From Anolis sagrei (taxonomy: Eukaryota; Chordata; Lepidosauria; Squamata; Anolidae): a stretch of DNA of 64,000 nt. The notes under the pieces were generated by a model that did not search any database, was not told the DNA's origin, and saw nothing but the letters and a program-made list of their open reading frames with translations. The translations under genes were made by a program, and so were the position numbers. Of this stretch, positions 46,601-53,526 are shown piece after piece (position 1 is the first letter of the stretch; each line of letters begins with the position of its first letter). The stretch spans positions 132,244,752-132,308,751 of the forward strand of contig NC_090026.1 of NCBI RefSeq assembly GCF_037176765.1, in the 5' to 3' direction.

Positions 46601-49600
46601 GAACCCCACCAATGATAGAATTGGGCCAAACTTCCCACACAGAACTCCCATGACCAACAGAAAATCCTGTGTTTTCTGATGGTCATTGGCAACCCCTCCA
46701 ACACCCCCTTGCGACACCCCCAGGGGTCCCGACCCCCAGGTTGAGAAACACTGCATTAGAGTTTTTAAAATCATTTTATCCTGTACTTGTGGCCCGCCCA
46801 TTGTTATCGTGAGTGTGCTTATTGAATTATTATTTTATGACGGTGTTTATATTGATTTTCTTTCTTTTTAAATTTCTCTTTATGTAATTTTTGATGATGT
46901 AGTTTGATGTTTATGTCTTGGTGTTGTTTTGCTGTAATATGCTGCCCGGGCTTGGCCCCATGTAATCTGCTCCGAGTCCCCACTGGGGAGATGGTGGCCA
47001 GGGCCGTAGCCAGAAAAAAATTTCGGGGAGGGTTGAACATTTGGGGGGGGGGGGAGTTTTGAAAATTTTTTGGGGGGGGGGGTTAAAAATTTGGGGGGGG
47101 GAGAGTTGAAACCTGCCTCTTAGGTCACGCTGAAGCAAAGAGCACAGCGGGGGGGGGGGGGGGCAGAACAACCTTCAATAGCCTGCAGCTCCGCCCCTGT
47201 CAACCACCTCCACCAAGTCTGGCCTCCTTAGTGAGAGCATTCAACACCCCCCCCCCCCCCCAACATGGTTGCTTTGCTACATCGGCTATTGCTGCAAGTA
47301 ATGACAGTGTGAATAAATTGTCAATATTTGCTTGAGATAGTGCTTGCAGGGAGGGACTCTTAATTTTTTGCGTCTCATAGACTTAGCATGGGTATAAGCC
47401 AATGCCAGAAGGGACAGAAAGTTTCATCTATGCTGATGATCGTGCCATTACTGCTCAAGCAGGGAGCTTTGAGATGGCGGAACACAAGCTCTCCGAAGCT
47501 CTAGGTGCTCTAACTGCCTATTACAGGGAAAACCAACTGATCCCCAACCCATGTAAAACACAGACATGTGCCTTCCATGTCAAAAAACAGACAAGCATCC
47601 CGAGCTCTGAGGATCACCTGGGAAGGAATCCCACTGGAGCATTGCAGCACACCCAAGTACATGGGAGTCACTCTGGACCGTGCTCTTACCTACAAGAAGC
47701 ACTGCCTGAACATCAAGCAAAAAGTGGGTGCTAGAAACAACATCATACGAAAGCTGACTGGCACAACCTGGGGATCACAACCAGATATAGTGAAGACATC
47801 TGCCCTTGCACTGTGCTACTCTGCTGCTGAGTACGCATGCCCAGTGTGGAACACATCTCACCACACTAAAACAGTGGCCCTTAATGAGACATGCCCCATT
47901 ATCATGGAGTGTCTGCACCCTAAACCACTGGAGAAATTACACTGCTTAGCCGGTATTGCACCACCTGACATCCGCCGGGCAGTAGCAGCCAATAGTGAAA
48001 GGACCAAGGCAGAGACATCTCCAGCTCATCCCTTGTTTGGGTGTCAGCCAGCACATCAACGACTTAAATCTAGAAATAGTTTTCTAAGATCTACAGAGAC
48101 ACTCGCTGGAACACCTCAGCAAGCGAGAGTCCAAACCTGGCAAGCTCAAACCCAGAGCCTCAATCGATGGCTGATACCAAATGAGAGAATCCCTCCTGGG
48201 CACACAGAGGACTGGGCAACTTGGAAGGCGCTGAATAGACTGCGCTCTGGCACCACGAGATGCAGAGCCAACCTTCAGAAATGGGGCTACAAAGTGGAAT
48301 CCACAACATGCGAGTGCGGAGAAGAGCAAACTACAAACCACCTGCTGCAATGCAACCTGAGCCCTGCCACATACACAATGGAGGACCTCCTTGTGGCAAC
48401 ACCAGAAGCACTCCAAGTGGCCAGCTACTGGTCAAAGGACATTTAATCAACTACCAAGTTTGCAAAGTCTGTCTTTTGTATGTATGTATGTATGTATGTT
48501 TGTTTGTTTGTTCTGTAAAAAATGTAACACAACTGTTCGGTTCCCTGGCACGATAAATAAATAACGCTATGGAATTCTGGCAAGTTGTAGTGTGGTGCAT
48601 GCTGAAGACCTTGCAAAACTACAACTCCCATAATGCTCAGTTTAAAGGGATGTCAAGCTGCAGCAATTCTACAAGTCTAGGGGCACCCTTAGAAAGGCAT
48701 ATATAAAGGGAACGCTCGTGATTCAATATATATATATATATATATATATATTGAATCACGAGCGTTCCCTTTATATATGCCTTTCTAAGGGTGCCCCTAG
48801 ACAATAAATATATTGGATCACGAGCGTTCCCTTTAAGAGACAGGCTCTCCTTGGCCGGCTCTGCCTTCTTCGCCTGCTCCTGTCAATCAGGCTGGGAAGG
48901 GGCGCAAGGCCGAAGGCGATTGGCTAGCTGGAGGGACGCCCCTCCCCGCGCTGCTTCAGAGAAGAGAGAGAGGGGAAAGGAGAGGCAGAGATGGCAGCAG
49001 CAGCAGAGGCGCACCGGGTGCTGGTCTATGGAGGGCGGGGAAGTTAACCAGTTAACCAAATTCATTAGTAAACCTGTTAAAATTAATGAGTAAACCAGGT
49101 TTATTTTTATTTAACGTGAAAAATTTCGGGGGGGGGGGTTGAACCCCTAAACCCCCCCCCTCGCTACGGGCCTGGGTGGCAGGGTATAAATAAAGTTTGT
49201 TGTTATTGTTGTTACTCTAAAGTAGCTTACAGAAAACCAACACAACCCAATTTAACCCCCCAAAATATGCAAGCATTAAAATAGAATTGAAAATTAGCAG
49301 TATTAACAACGGTGTTGAACTGCATTCATTTGAGAGGAGGTGTGCCAAGGGTTGCCGTTCCCAAGCAGCCTGAAAACCAGGGTTGCCAAAGTGGAGGGAA
49401 GAACCAAGCCGGCAAAAAAGGCATGTCTCGACTTACTGGGCAAGGAAGTTGCCCCACCGCCATTCTTGCCTCAGGGGGCTTCTTCCTCCCAGAAGCCCCC
49501 TCGGGTGGCGGGAAAGTTTTCCGCCGTCTGGCCAAGTAGCCAATGGCCAGTTGACCATGCCTCACAGCGGGAGAGGCCGGAGCTGGCCTCTCCCCATTTG

Positions 49601-52600
49601 CTGGCAGCCTACATAAGGCTGCCTCAAGCCCCCCAGCAGGCACTGTGCCTGCACCAGCTGATCCACCCCACCCACCCTGCATGCTGTTTATGTTTTCTTT
49701 GGCGGTTAGCTCTGTTTTGTTTTCACCTGTCCTGGTTACCTGTTAACAGTTACTTGTTTCTATGCTCCTCGTCACAACTCCCTGTTGGAGTGGGGCATGG
49801 GCCCTGGATCTGGCTTGGTATCCCCCCTAGCAGAAAGGGGGAATGGCTGGTGGTCCCAGGAGTGCCGAGTTACGTTGACCTGGTATTGTGCCAGCGGCAC
49901 CCTGGCAATTTTGCGGTATCGGACAGCAGCGGGCTGCCCGATCTTGATCCAGGACCCATGCATGGCTGCCAACCCTTGTTCCTGATATCCCCCCCAGGCG
50001 GCAGGATCTCCCGCCTTCAAGCTGGTCTGAACCGCAGCAAGGAGTTCCGCAGTTCCGGAGAGCCAAGTTGGGTCTGACTGATGGAATGTGCCCCAGCGAG
50101 CAGCTCAAGCTAAATGCAAGGCTGCCAGAAGCCTTTCTTTCACTTTCCCCTCTCCCTCTCTTTGTAACAAAGCCCCTAATAAAACACTTAAGATTTGAAA
50201 CTTTGAATCCTTTCCGCTTGATACTTTGTGTCCTTTACTGACTGGAACTTTCCTAACACAAAATAAACCTTTTTCTGAGCTTCGGGGAACCGTGAGCTCA
50301 CCGGGGGTGCCTTCCTGGCTTCCCTGGGCCCCCAAATGTGCGTTAGTTAAAACCGTGGAAACGGAGGTTTTCCTAATGGGCCCCCTTATCCGCCAAAACA
50401 ACAACATGGCGGATCGGCCCCGTTCAAATTTCATATTTTTCTGCATTAAATTCTAAGACTAACTGCCATCTTGGTTTTCTCATTTTGGACTCCTGCACCC
50501 GGGAAATAATTGTTTTTTGTTTAAATATTAAATCTGGCCAAGTCAACAGCTGATTGTCAAATTTTCGCTGACTTTTCTGGACCGCTGCATCCCGCTCGCT
50601 GCTGCTTGCTCCTGTATGGTCCCCGCCGCCGGGGACCCACCGCCGCTGCCCAAGGGGGAGCCTTGGGAAAGGAGGGTCGGGCAGGGAGGCCCGATCCTCG
50701 GTTGGGAACACTAGTTCTACCAAGGACAGAGTAGTGGGACCCAGCTCCCCCTTCAGCTCCAGCTCCTGCTTCAAGGAAGAACCAATCTTCTGTTGGCCAG
50801 CCCGGACCATGGGCTGACCTCCACCTCCAAGCCCCTTCACCCGGACTTTGGGATTTCCAGTTTTCCTTTTTTTCTTTTTTATGAAATAAATAAAGATATT
50901 TTCTTACCGCAATGAACTGGGGCTGGGATGGATTGTGGGTTGTAAGAATATGAAATGCCTGTAAGTTTGTGATGCCTATGCCTTATGATTATGATATATG
51001 TAACCCTTATGAATTCCTCTGGATCCTCACCCCCCTTGACCCTCGCCCCACAAAGAACCAGCGTGACCAGGAACTGCCTGAGGAAAGAGCCCCAGCCTCT
51101 TCCTCAATCACCCATTGATTGACTCATCAGCACGGACAATGCTACTGGTCCCCAACCCTAGCCCTCGGAGCAAGGCCAGCGAAGGGAGGGGGTCAGCAGA
51201 GCCTCAGAAAAAGAGACTGATTAATTCACCCAGATGTTGTTGACCCTCCGGGTGGTCCGATATCGATCTAGCCCATTCAAATCACTCGCCAGACCCATCA
51301 AGGACAGGAAAGCTCTTTGTTTACCAAATATCACCCTTTTCCCACCCAAGACAAAGCCCGCATTCCAGCGGACAGGAAATCCAAATCCCATCATCTCTTC
51401 CCTTTGTCTACGGCCGTCCCGCCCTCCTCGCTCCTGATTGGCCCAGGCTCGGAGGCGAGCGGAGGGCGCCCATTGGCCCTCCCGAGGCGCGGGAACGTTC
51501 TGATTGGCTGAAAACCGAGGCGGGCCGCCAAGCCTCCTCCCAGCTGTTCCAGCCTCAGCCAATCAGCGTCAAGCCGGCCGGCAAGGGGCAGCGGGAGTTT
51601 CAAACTGCTTTCTTTTGTCCTGTACTGTATAAAAATGCCTGAAATCTTTGTATCTGTATGCTTGTAGAGGAACTATCCCTACAGTTGCATCCAACTCAGC
51701 TGAATTGCAAATAAACCTCGATTGCTGGACTTCTTCCGCCTCTGGTGAGCTGATTTCATATTAAAATATTCCTGCGCTCTTGGATTGGCTTCCGGAAAAA
51801 TCTCACCAAGGTATCCAGGACTCTCTTTGGTGTAGTCCTAGGGCTCTCCTCTCCGGAGGGGCCCCCAAAAGGAGCTCGATATCATTCCTGTTATCAATAA
51901 ATGAGTTGTGGCCATTGCTCATCCCAACAACATATTGTCAGGATAATTGCAAATATGATATGTATGTTTTTCAATGTGTTAGTATTGTATTTCAAGATGG
52001 ATTCAGTCATGTTCATTTTTGTTCATTCGTGTAGTAGATTATTATTGTTATAGGCCAGAGAGTTAAGACCTTGGCTAACGTTAGATAAGACTTTTCCTTT
52101 GCTGTGAGAAGAAAAGGGAGTTAACTGGCAAGAGACAGATAAGACAGGAGGGCAGATGTTTCTTTGTCTGTGTATTTTATGCTGTACTTGTGTCAGTTGC
52201 CATCTTTCCTCATTAACATGTAGTCGCATATAGAAGATGCTTCCAGTAAAGTTTATTGTTTTGAAACCGGAGAAGACTGCTGCGTGTTAATTGAATCTAT
52301 GTGTTTTTGTATGCTGCACAGCCCGGAGGGGCTCACCCTGACACATGTGTGTGTGTATTTCTTGGGTTGGCGGTGGGAGGTGTATCGCCCTTGCACACGC
52401 AACAGGTCACTTATAAATTCAATGTTTTAAAAGATCCCAAAAAGATAGGGAGCAGGGAGCCAAGCATTATACAGTTTTTAAAATGTTGTTTTTGGGGCTA
52501 AAATGAATTGAAATATTTGCTCCCTCTCTCCCTCCTTGTCTCTCATTCTCACATGCAGAGTCTGGCTGGCATGCAAACTCATCTTGTATTCGCCCAGCAC

Positions 52601-53377
52601 CATTCTTGCTTTATTATCCATTCTGGAAGGATTCCCCGGTTGAGGAAACCATCTCCACTTTCCACAAGGACTTTCTTCACCACATCGTAGCCATGGACGA
52701 CCACTGCCCTCCATTTCCTACCTCTCTAATTGGGTTTAATTCCATATTCTGCTTGAACTCCTGCAGTTGATTCAGGGCTGTTTCCTATTCTTTCCCAGAA
52801 TAAAAAAGCATCCTCTTGGAACTACAGTTCCAAGTACCTCCCAAAGGACTATTTTTGAGTCATGGAACAATGGCTTCAAACTACAAGAGAGGAGATTCCA
52901 CCTGAGCATGAGGAAGAACTTCCTGACTGTGAGAGCCGTTCAGCAGTGGAACTCTCTGCCCCGGAGTGTGGTGGAGGCTCCTTCTTTGGAAGCTTTTAAG
53001 CAGAGGCTGGATGGCCATCTGTCAGGGGTGCTTTGAATGCAATATTCCTGCTTCTTGGCAGAATGGGGTTGGACTGGATGATGGCCCATGAGGTCTCTTC
53101 CAACTCTTTGATTCTATGATTCTATGCTTCTATGGTGAGCCTTAAAAATAACCCCCAAAGTTCTCTCCCCTTAAGTCCAGTTCTTTTGCCTTTCGCTCCT
53201 TACCTTCTTCAGCTGTTTGGCAATGTTGGTTCCCTTCAGCTGGAGGAGGTTGCCAATGACGGGGAGAGGGGTTGGCCCAGGTGGCCAGTTCCTCATCTTG
53301 GCCTCCACTTTTCTCCAGGCCACCAGAAGGACCAGAAAGACCACCAAGAAGAGCATGGTGGTCCCCAAAGGATCCAT
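29521..53377 (-). CDS. Cytochrome P450 family 2 (CYP2), gene B, nine exons, apparently intact
   Basis: Tandem paralogue of gene A with the same predicted activity as an ER monooxygenase. Exons 53204-53377, 45178-45340, 44398-44547, 41092-41252, 40010-40189, 36548-36689, 33075-33262, 30872-31013 and 29521-29702 join in frame with GT-AG introns to 493 residues. Motifs: anchor, WPPGP at 31-35, W122/R126, AGMET at 300-304 (Met for the Thr302 of gene A), E357/R360, PHRFNPEHF, and FSAGKRNCLG with Cys438. Exon 1 matches gene A at 48 of 58 residues. Exon lengths are identical to gene A. Intron 1 is 7.9 kb and contains solo LTRs, a TIR element and an orphan exon 2. The stop codon is followed after 4 bp by the target repeat of a PLE fold-back. 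Differences in residues near the active site (such as 302 and the exon 3-5 helices) suggest substrate divergence; this is inference. Confidence 0.92.
30112..30715 (+). mobile_element. RTE-like LINE 3' end with (GTAA)n tail
   Basis: Frames encode [40 protein letters not shown] and [19 protein letters not shown], the ORF2 C-terminus of an RTE-type LINE, ending gtaagtaagtaag. In gene B intron 8. Confidence 0.75.
30872..31013 (-). CDS. CYP2 gene B exon 8
   Basis: 142 bp. Encodes [39 protein letters not shown] and VPFSA. A PLE fragment begins about 22 bp upstream of its acceptor, so the branch-point region is probably mobile-element DNA. Confidence 0.92.
31036..31215 (+). mobile_element. PLE 3' terminal fragment in gene B intron 7
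   Basis: From agacaagagtcctttgtc to cccgaaaaaaacctacaac, the same terminal segment as 680-853. It starts about 22 bp from the exon 8 acceptor. Confidence 0.85.
31118..31159 (+). ncRNA. Hammerhead-ribozyme-like motif in PLE
   Basis: Complete core (CTGAGGA, 6-bp stem II, GAAAC, GTC) within the PLE tail in gene B intron 7, antisense to the gene. Confidence 0.45.
31320..31470 (-). repeat. hAT-like and L2 scraps
   Basis: 31320-31394 ends aggacccctgg, resembling a Charlie-type terminus; 31395-31470 is the reverse of an L2 segment (LITYKALN-like). Confidence 0.4.
31471..32384. other. Gene B intron 7, nothing recognised
   Basis: No element recognised; a C-run followed by an A-run at 31867-31884. 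Confidence 0.5.
32385..33000 (+). mobile_element. CR1 LINE 3' end in gene B intron 7
   Basis: 165-residue frame (32403-32900) from [20 protein letters not shown] to [15 protein letters not shown], tail ttgattctatgattctatga repeated. Well preserved, so fairly young. Confidence 0.92.
33075..33262 (-). CDS. CYP2 gene B exon 7 (K-helix ExxR)
   Basis: 188 bp. Encodes [32 protein letters not shown] and GFIIPK. ExxR is E357/R360. A CR1 tail ends about 75 bp beyond its donor. Confidence 0.92.
33475..34490 (-). mobile_element. Vingi/Jockey-like LINE with RT fragment
   Basis: (TTTA) tail at left, [30 protein letters not shown], then after an internal deletion near 34140 the RT block [19 protein letters not shown] (34100-34250). 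In gene B intron 6. Confidence 0.8.
34590..35085 (+). mobile_element. tRNA-derived SINE with L2-type tail, about 495 bp
   Basis: tRNA-like head with A box (gtggcgcagctggctgag) and B box (ggtcatgagttcgaagcc), an unrelated body, and a 3' end ccgccctgagtcccctgcgg followed by aaataaataaat as in L2. Full length. Sister copy at 62936-63395. Confidence 0.85.
35120..35605 (+). other. LTR-like stretch of unknown family
   Basis: Starts tgttggatgaacatg, has gtggatatacaag and agattaaaacc that could be promoter and poly(A) signals. No target duplication found. Might be a worn LTR. Confidence 0.3.
35610..36458 (+). mobile_element. Vingi/Jockey-like LINE 3' end
   Basis: [20 protein letters not shown] through [20 protein letters not shown]-type text to the [17 protein letters not shown] block and an aaataaataaataaa tail. 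Frameshifted; 90 bp from exon 6 of gene B. Confidence 0.8.
36548..36689 (-). CDS. CYP2 gene B exon 6 (I-helix)
   Basis: 142 bp, not visible as one long open frame but clear on translation: [35 protein letters not shown], then HPAVA. Acceptor ttcacag, donor gtttgc. Glu303 and Thr304 are retained. Confidence 0.9.
36965..38455 (+). mobile_element. Penelope-like element with RT and GIY-YIG endonuclease, 5' truncated
   Basis: Reverse transcriptase blocks [38 protein letters not shown] and [10 protein letters not shown] (YVDD active site), then GIY-YIG endonuclease [20 protein letters not shown] with the downstream [16 protein letters not shown] 381-residue open frame (37183-38328) covers the end of RT and the whole endonuclease. 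About one break lies in RT. Terminal region carries a hammerhead-like core. PLEs move by target-primed reverse transcription. Lies in gene B intron 5. Confidence 0.92.
38355..38395 (+). ncRNA. Hammerhead-ribozyme-like motif in PLE
   Basis: Complete core just after the end of the PLE ORF in the longest copy, the position expected for a PLE terminal repeat. Confidence 0.45.
38738..38872 (+). mobile_element. hAT MITE (CAGTGGTTCTCAACC type), 135 bp
   Basis: Palindromic, perfect 8-bp duplication ctctagtt (38730-38737, 38873-38880). Confidence 0.93.
38945..39303 (-). mobile_element. CR1 3' end, cut by a solo LTR
   Basis: tcatagaatcctagagttgg to tatcatgtctcctctcag on the plus strand, reverse of the CR1 terminus. 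The LTR at 39304 breaks it in the block corresponding to [10 protein letters not shown]. Confidence 0.85.
39304..39926 (-). mobile_element. Solo LTR, 623 bp, 5-bp target duplication
   Basis: Ends tgttgagattg and aaacctgaca; flanked by cttct (39299-39303, 39927-39931). Minus-strand orientation, with a tatataagg box and attaaagg signal on that strand. A short (ATTT)n insertion lies near 39440. Old ERV/gypsy-type fossil, no genes. Confidence 0.8.
40010..40189 (-). CDS. CYP2 gene B exon 5
   Basis: 180 bp. Starts [18 protein letters not shown] and ends [13 protein letters not shown] solo LTR (39304-39926) ends 83 bp downstream of its donor. Confidence 0.92.
40250..40768 (+). mobile_element. Tigger-like DNA transposon, interrupted
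   Basis: Left gagcatcccttatccagaac and right ttttggacaagggagactca are worn inverted ends. A PLE scrap (about 40315-40360) and an (AAT)n run are inside. Confidence 0.55.
40606..40651 (+). repeat. (AAT)n microsatellite
   Basis: About fifteen AAT units. Confidence 0.95.
40905..40995. repeat. Fold-back repeat in gene B intron 4
   Basis: atccagattatctactttga with actggattata and its inverted copy (tataatccagttcaaagcag, ataatctggat) form a 31-bp-arm hairpin around ggcaatgtagac. A common lizard MITE-like repeat. Confidence 0.7.
41092..41252 (-). CDS. CYP2 gene B exon 4
   Basis: 161 bp. Encodes [20 protein letters not shown] and [19 protein letters not shown], ending SSFAGQ in phase 0 before gtgaag. 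Confidence 0.92.
41380..42535 (+). mobile_element. Old CR1 copy, split by an LTR-type insertion
   Basis: 41380-41624 (gggtctctttagcttggaa and following) continues at 42306 (gagttcaaattgcaagacag to ggagattgcc-like CR1 end at 42535). Not the young CR1 subfamily. Confidence 0.6.
41625..42304 (-). mobile_element. LTR-retroelement remnant
   Basis: Minus strand: a 111-residue open stretch ending near 42001 (with [12 protein letters not shown]) followed by LTR-like text with an aataaacaagg signal near 41700. Ends tgttgc and aaca. Fossil; family not certain (gypsy or ERV). Confidence 0.45.
42544..42679. mobile_element. hAT MITE, 136 bp (CAGGCATCCTCAA type)
   Basis: Ends caggcatcctcaaattgcgg and ccgcagttggaggatgcctg, 8-bp duplication ccccattc/ctccattc with one mismatch. 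A different family from the 135-bp MITEs. Confidence 0.88.
43016..44062 (+). mobile_element. Solo LTR with 4-bp target duplication and a nested LTR
   Basis: Starts tgatgaagg, ends gccatttca, flanked by gaat (43012-43015, 44063-44066). TATA ggtatataaacc near 43908 and poly(A) signal gaataaacc near 43989. A 4-bp duplication fits a gammaretrovirus-like ERV. Fossil, no genes. Confidence 0.75.
43116..43503 (+). mobile_element. Nested LTR with internal fold-back
   Basis: Starts tgtcaggatcc, ends gagctgacat, flanked by gtatg (43111-43115, 43504-43508). 43428-43490 is an inverted copy of 43280-43340 (tataaggagctgccagccat part). Fossil LTR. Confidence 0.7.
44398..44547 (-). CDS. CYP2 gene B exon 3 (C-helix)
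   Basis: 150 bp. Encodes [17 protein letters not shown], with W122 and R126, then [19 protein letters not shown]. Donor gtgcgt, identical to gene A. Confidence 0.92.
44652..44786 (+). mobile_element. hAT MITE (CAGTGGTTCTCAACC type), 135 bp
   Basis: Palindromic, perfect 8-bp duplication ccttagga (44644-44651, 44787-44794). Confidence 0.93.
44795..45177. other. Gene B intron 2, nothing recognised
   Basis: Short intron without recognisable repeats apart from the MITE next to it. Confidence 0.5.
45178..45340 (-). CDS. CYP2 gene B exon 2
   Basis: 163 bp. Begins [20 protein letters not shown], ends at a split Gly codon before gtaagg. Acceptor tttgcag as in gene A. Confidence 0.92.
45573..46753 (+). 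mobile_element. Non-autonomous hAT element, split by L2
   Basis: Ends cagtggttctcaacc and ggttgagaaacactg; 8-bp duplication cattagaa/cattagag. About 740 bp of element, interrupted at about 45757-46197 by L2. Confidence 0.88.
45757..46197 (-). mobile_element. L2 LINE 3' end inside the hAT element
   Basis: (ATTT)n tail at left, minus-frame [20 protein letters not shown] and EAQKLAL, the L2 ORF2 end. Confidence 0.8.
46770..46998 (+). mobile_element. L2-like LINE 3' UTR, left half
   Basis: atgtaatctgctccgagtcc and ggggagatggtgg; continues at 49175 (cagggtataaataaagtttg) after the TIR element. Confidence 0.65.
47041..47162 (+). repeat. G-run array, quadruplex-prone
   Basis: Four runs of 9-12 G separated by 20-35 bases in AT-rich text (gttttgaaaattttttgg and similar), with a fifth of about 14 G at 47149-47162. 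Confidence 0.8.
47385..48565 (+). mobile_element. Vingi/Jockey-like LINE, longest copy, with YADD
   Basis: Starts in RT with [14 protein letters not shown], goes through [20 protein letters not shown] and the 292-residue frame at 47568-48446 ([20 protein letters not shown] ... [17 protein letters not shown] ... YWSKDI), and ends (TGTA)n then ataaataaat. 5' truncated; one frameshift between RT and the rest. Confidence 0.85.
48676..48801. repeat. Perfect 126-bp palindrome
   Basis: Arms of 63 bp from tctaggggcacccttagaaa to its exact reverse complement ending gtgcccctaga, centred on an (AT)n run at 48738/48739. Contains gaacgctcgtgattcaata. A degraded third copy of the arm end (atcacgagcgttcccttta) follows at 48806-48836. 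Confidence 0.92.
49340..50270 (+). other. GC-rich LTR-like region
   Basis: An open frame of 245 codons (49340-50077) looks incidental. The stretch has a ctacataagg box near 49610 and ctaataaaacac near 50177 followed by U5-like text to about 50262. Possibly an LTR of another ERV family; fossil. Confidence 0.35.
50271..50933. other. GC-rich interval, unassigned
   Basis: No homologous frame recognised. It runs directly into the LTR at 50934 and could be residual internal sequence of that element. Confidence 0.3.
50934..51884 (+). mobile_element. Solo LTR, same family as 23356-24283
   Basis: Multiple CCAAT/ATTGG boxes (gattggcccagg, cccattggcc, agccaatcag), TATA gtataaaaatgcc near 51628, poly(A) signal aaataaacctcg near 51709, end ctcgatatca. 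Antisense to gene B in intron 1. Fossil. Confidence 0.7.
51936..52343 (+). mobile_element. Solo LTR, 408 bp
   Basis: Ends tgtcagg and cctgaca (perfect inverted heptamer), flanks catat/catgt. No genes. Fossil. Confidence 0.65.
52624..52708 (-). pseudogene. Orphan CYP2 exon 2 fragment inside intron 1 of gene B
   Basis: About 85 bp that translate on the minus strand as [20 protein letters not shown] followed by FLNRG, matching residues in exon 2 of both genes. VVVHGYD agrees with gene A; VVKKVL and FLNRG agree with gene B. Both ends are cut: neither the tttgcag acceptor with LSAKYG nor the gtaagg donor remains, so it cannot splice as exon 2. It is a relic of a third gene copy or of a partial duplication. 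Confidence 0.85.
52862..53135 (+). mobile_element. CR1 LINE 3' end
   Basis: [20 protein letters not shown] to [16 protein letters not shown], tail ttgattctatgattctatg. Short copy between the orphan exon 2 and exon 1 of gene B. Confidence 0.9.
53204..53377 (-). CDS. CYP2 gene B exon 1 (start codon, membrane anchor)
   Basis: Residues 1-58, ATG at 53375-53377, donor gtaagg. Begins [20 protein letters not shown] and carries the WPPGPTPLP hinge. A CR1 copy starts about 150 bp upstream, so little ancestral promoter is left. Confidence 0.92.
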
Positions 53378-53526
53378 TGCCTTTCTTCCTTTCTCTCTCT
53401 TTCTCTCTCTTTTTCTTTTGTCAGCAAAAAGTCTGAAGTGTCAAGGTCCGCAGATCAGATCAACAGGACACTTGGAGTTGGTCAATCAGTAGCAGCACAA
53501 GGCCAGTTGCACACCCTTGGACGGAG
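53378..53526 (-). promoter_or_regulatory. Gene B 5' flank, likely promoter remnant
   Basis: Only about 150 bp separate the ATG from a CR1. Plus-strand tcaaggtccg (53441-53450) sits where gene A has the HNF4-type CAAAGTCCA but differs at two key positions. A long pyrimidine tract (ttctctctct) adjoins the ATG. Confidence 0.35.

Larger units (their letters stand above)
46999..49174. mobile_element. TIR element with G-runs, about 2.2 kb, class unresolved
   Basis: Left cagggccgtagcc and right gctacgggcctg are inverted; flanks share ggtggc (46993-46998, 49175-49180). Inside: repeated G-runs (47041-47160), a Vingi-like LINE (47385-48565), a palindrome (48676-48801) and a CpG-rich block (48840-49030). 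No transposase recognised. hAT-like ends are possible. Confidence 0.6.

Noticed and set aside
47041-47162. Spaced G-runs resembling an array
   Set aside because: Considered as CRISPR or satellite; spacing and units are irregular, so neither applies. Reported as G-runs within a TIR element.
47568-48446. 292-codon open frame
   Set aside because: End of a Vingi/Jockey-like LINE ORF2, seen in several copies; not a host gene.
49340-50077. A 245-codon plus-strand open frame in GC-rich DNA
   Set aside because: Composition-driven; no domain, proline/serine-rich text of changing character, overlaps LTR-like signals. Not called as a gene.
52624-52708. Alternative exon 2 of gene B
   Set aside because: No acceptor or donor and both exon ends missing, so it cannot replace exon 2; classed as a relic.
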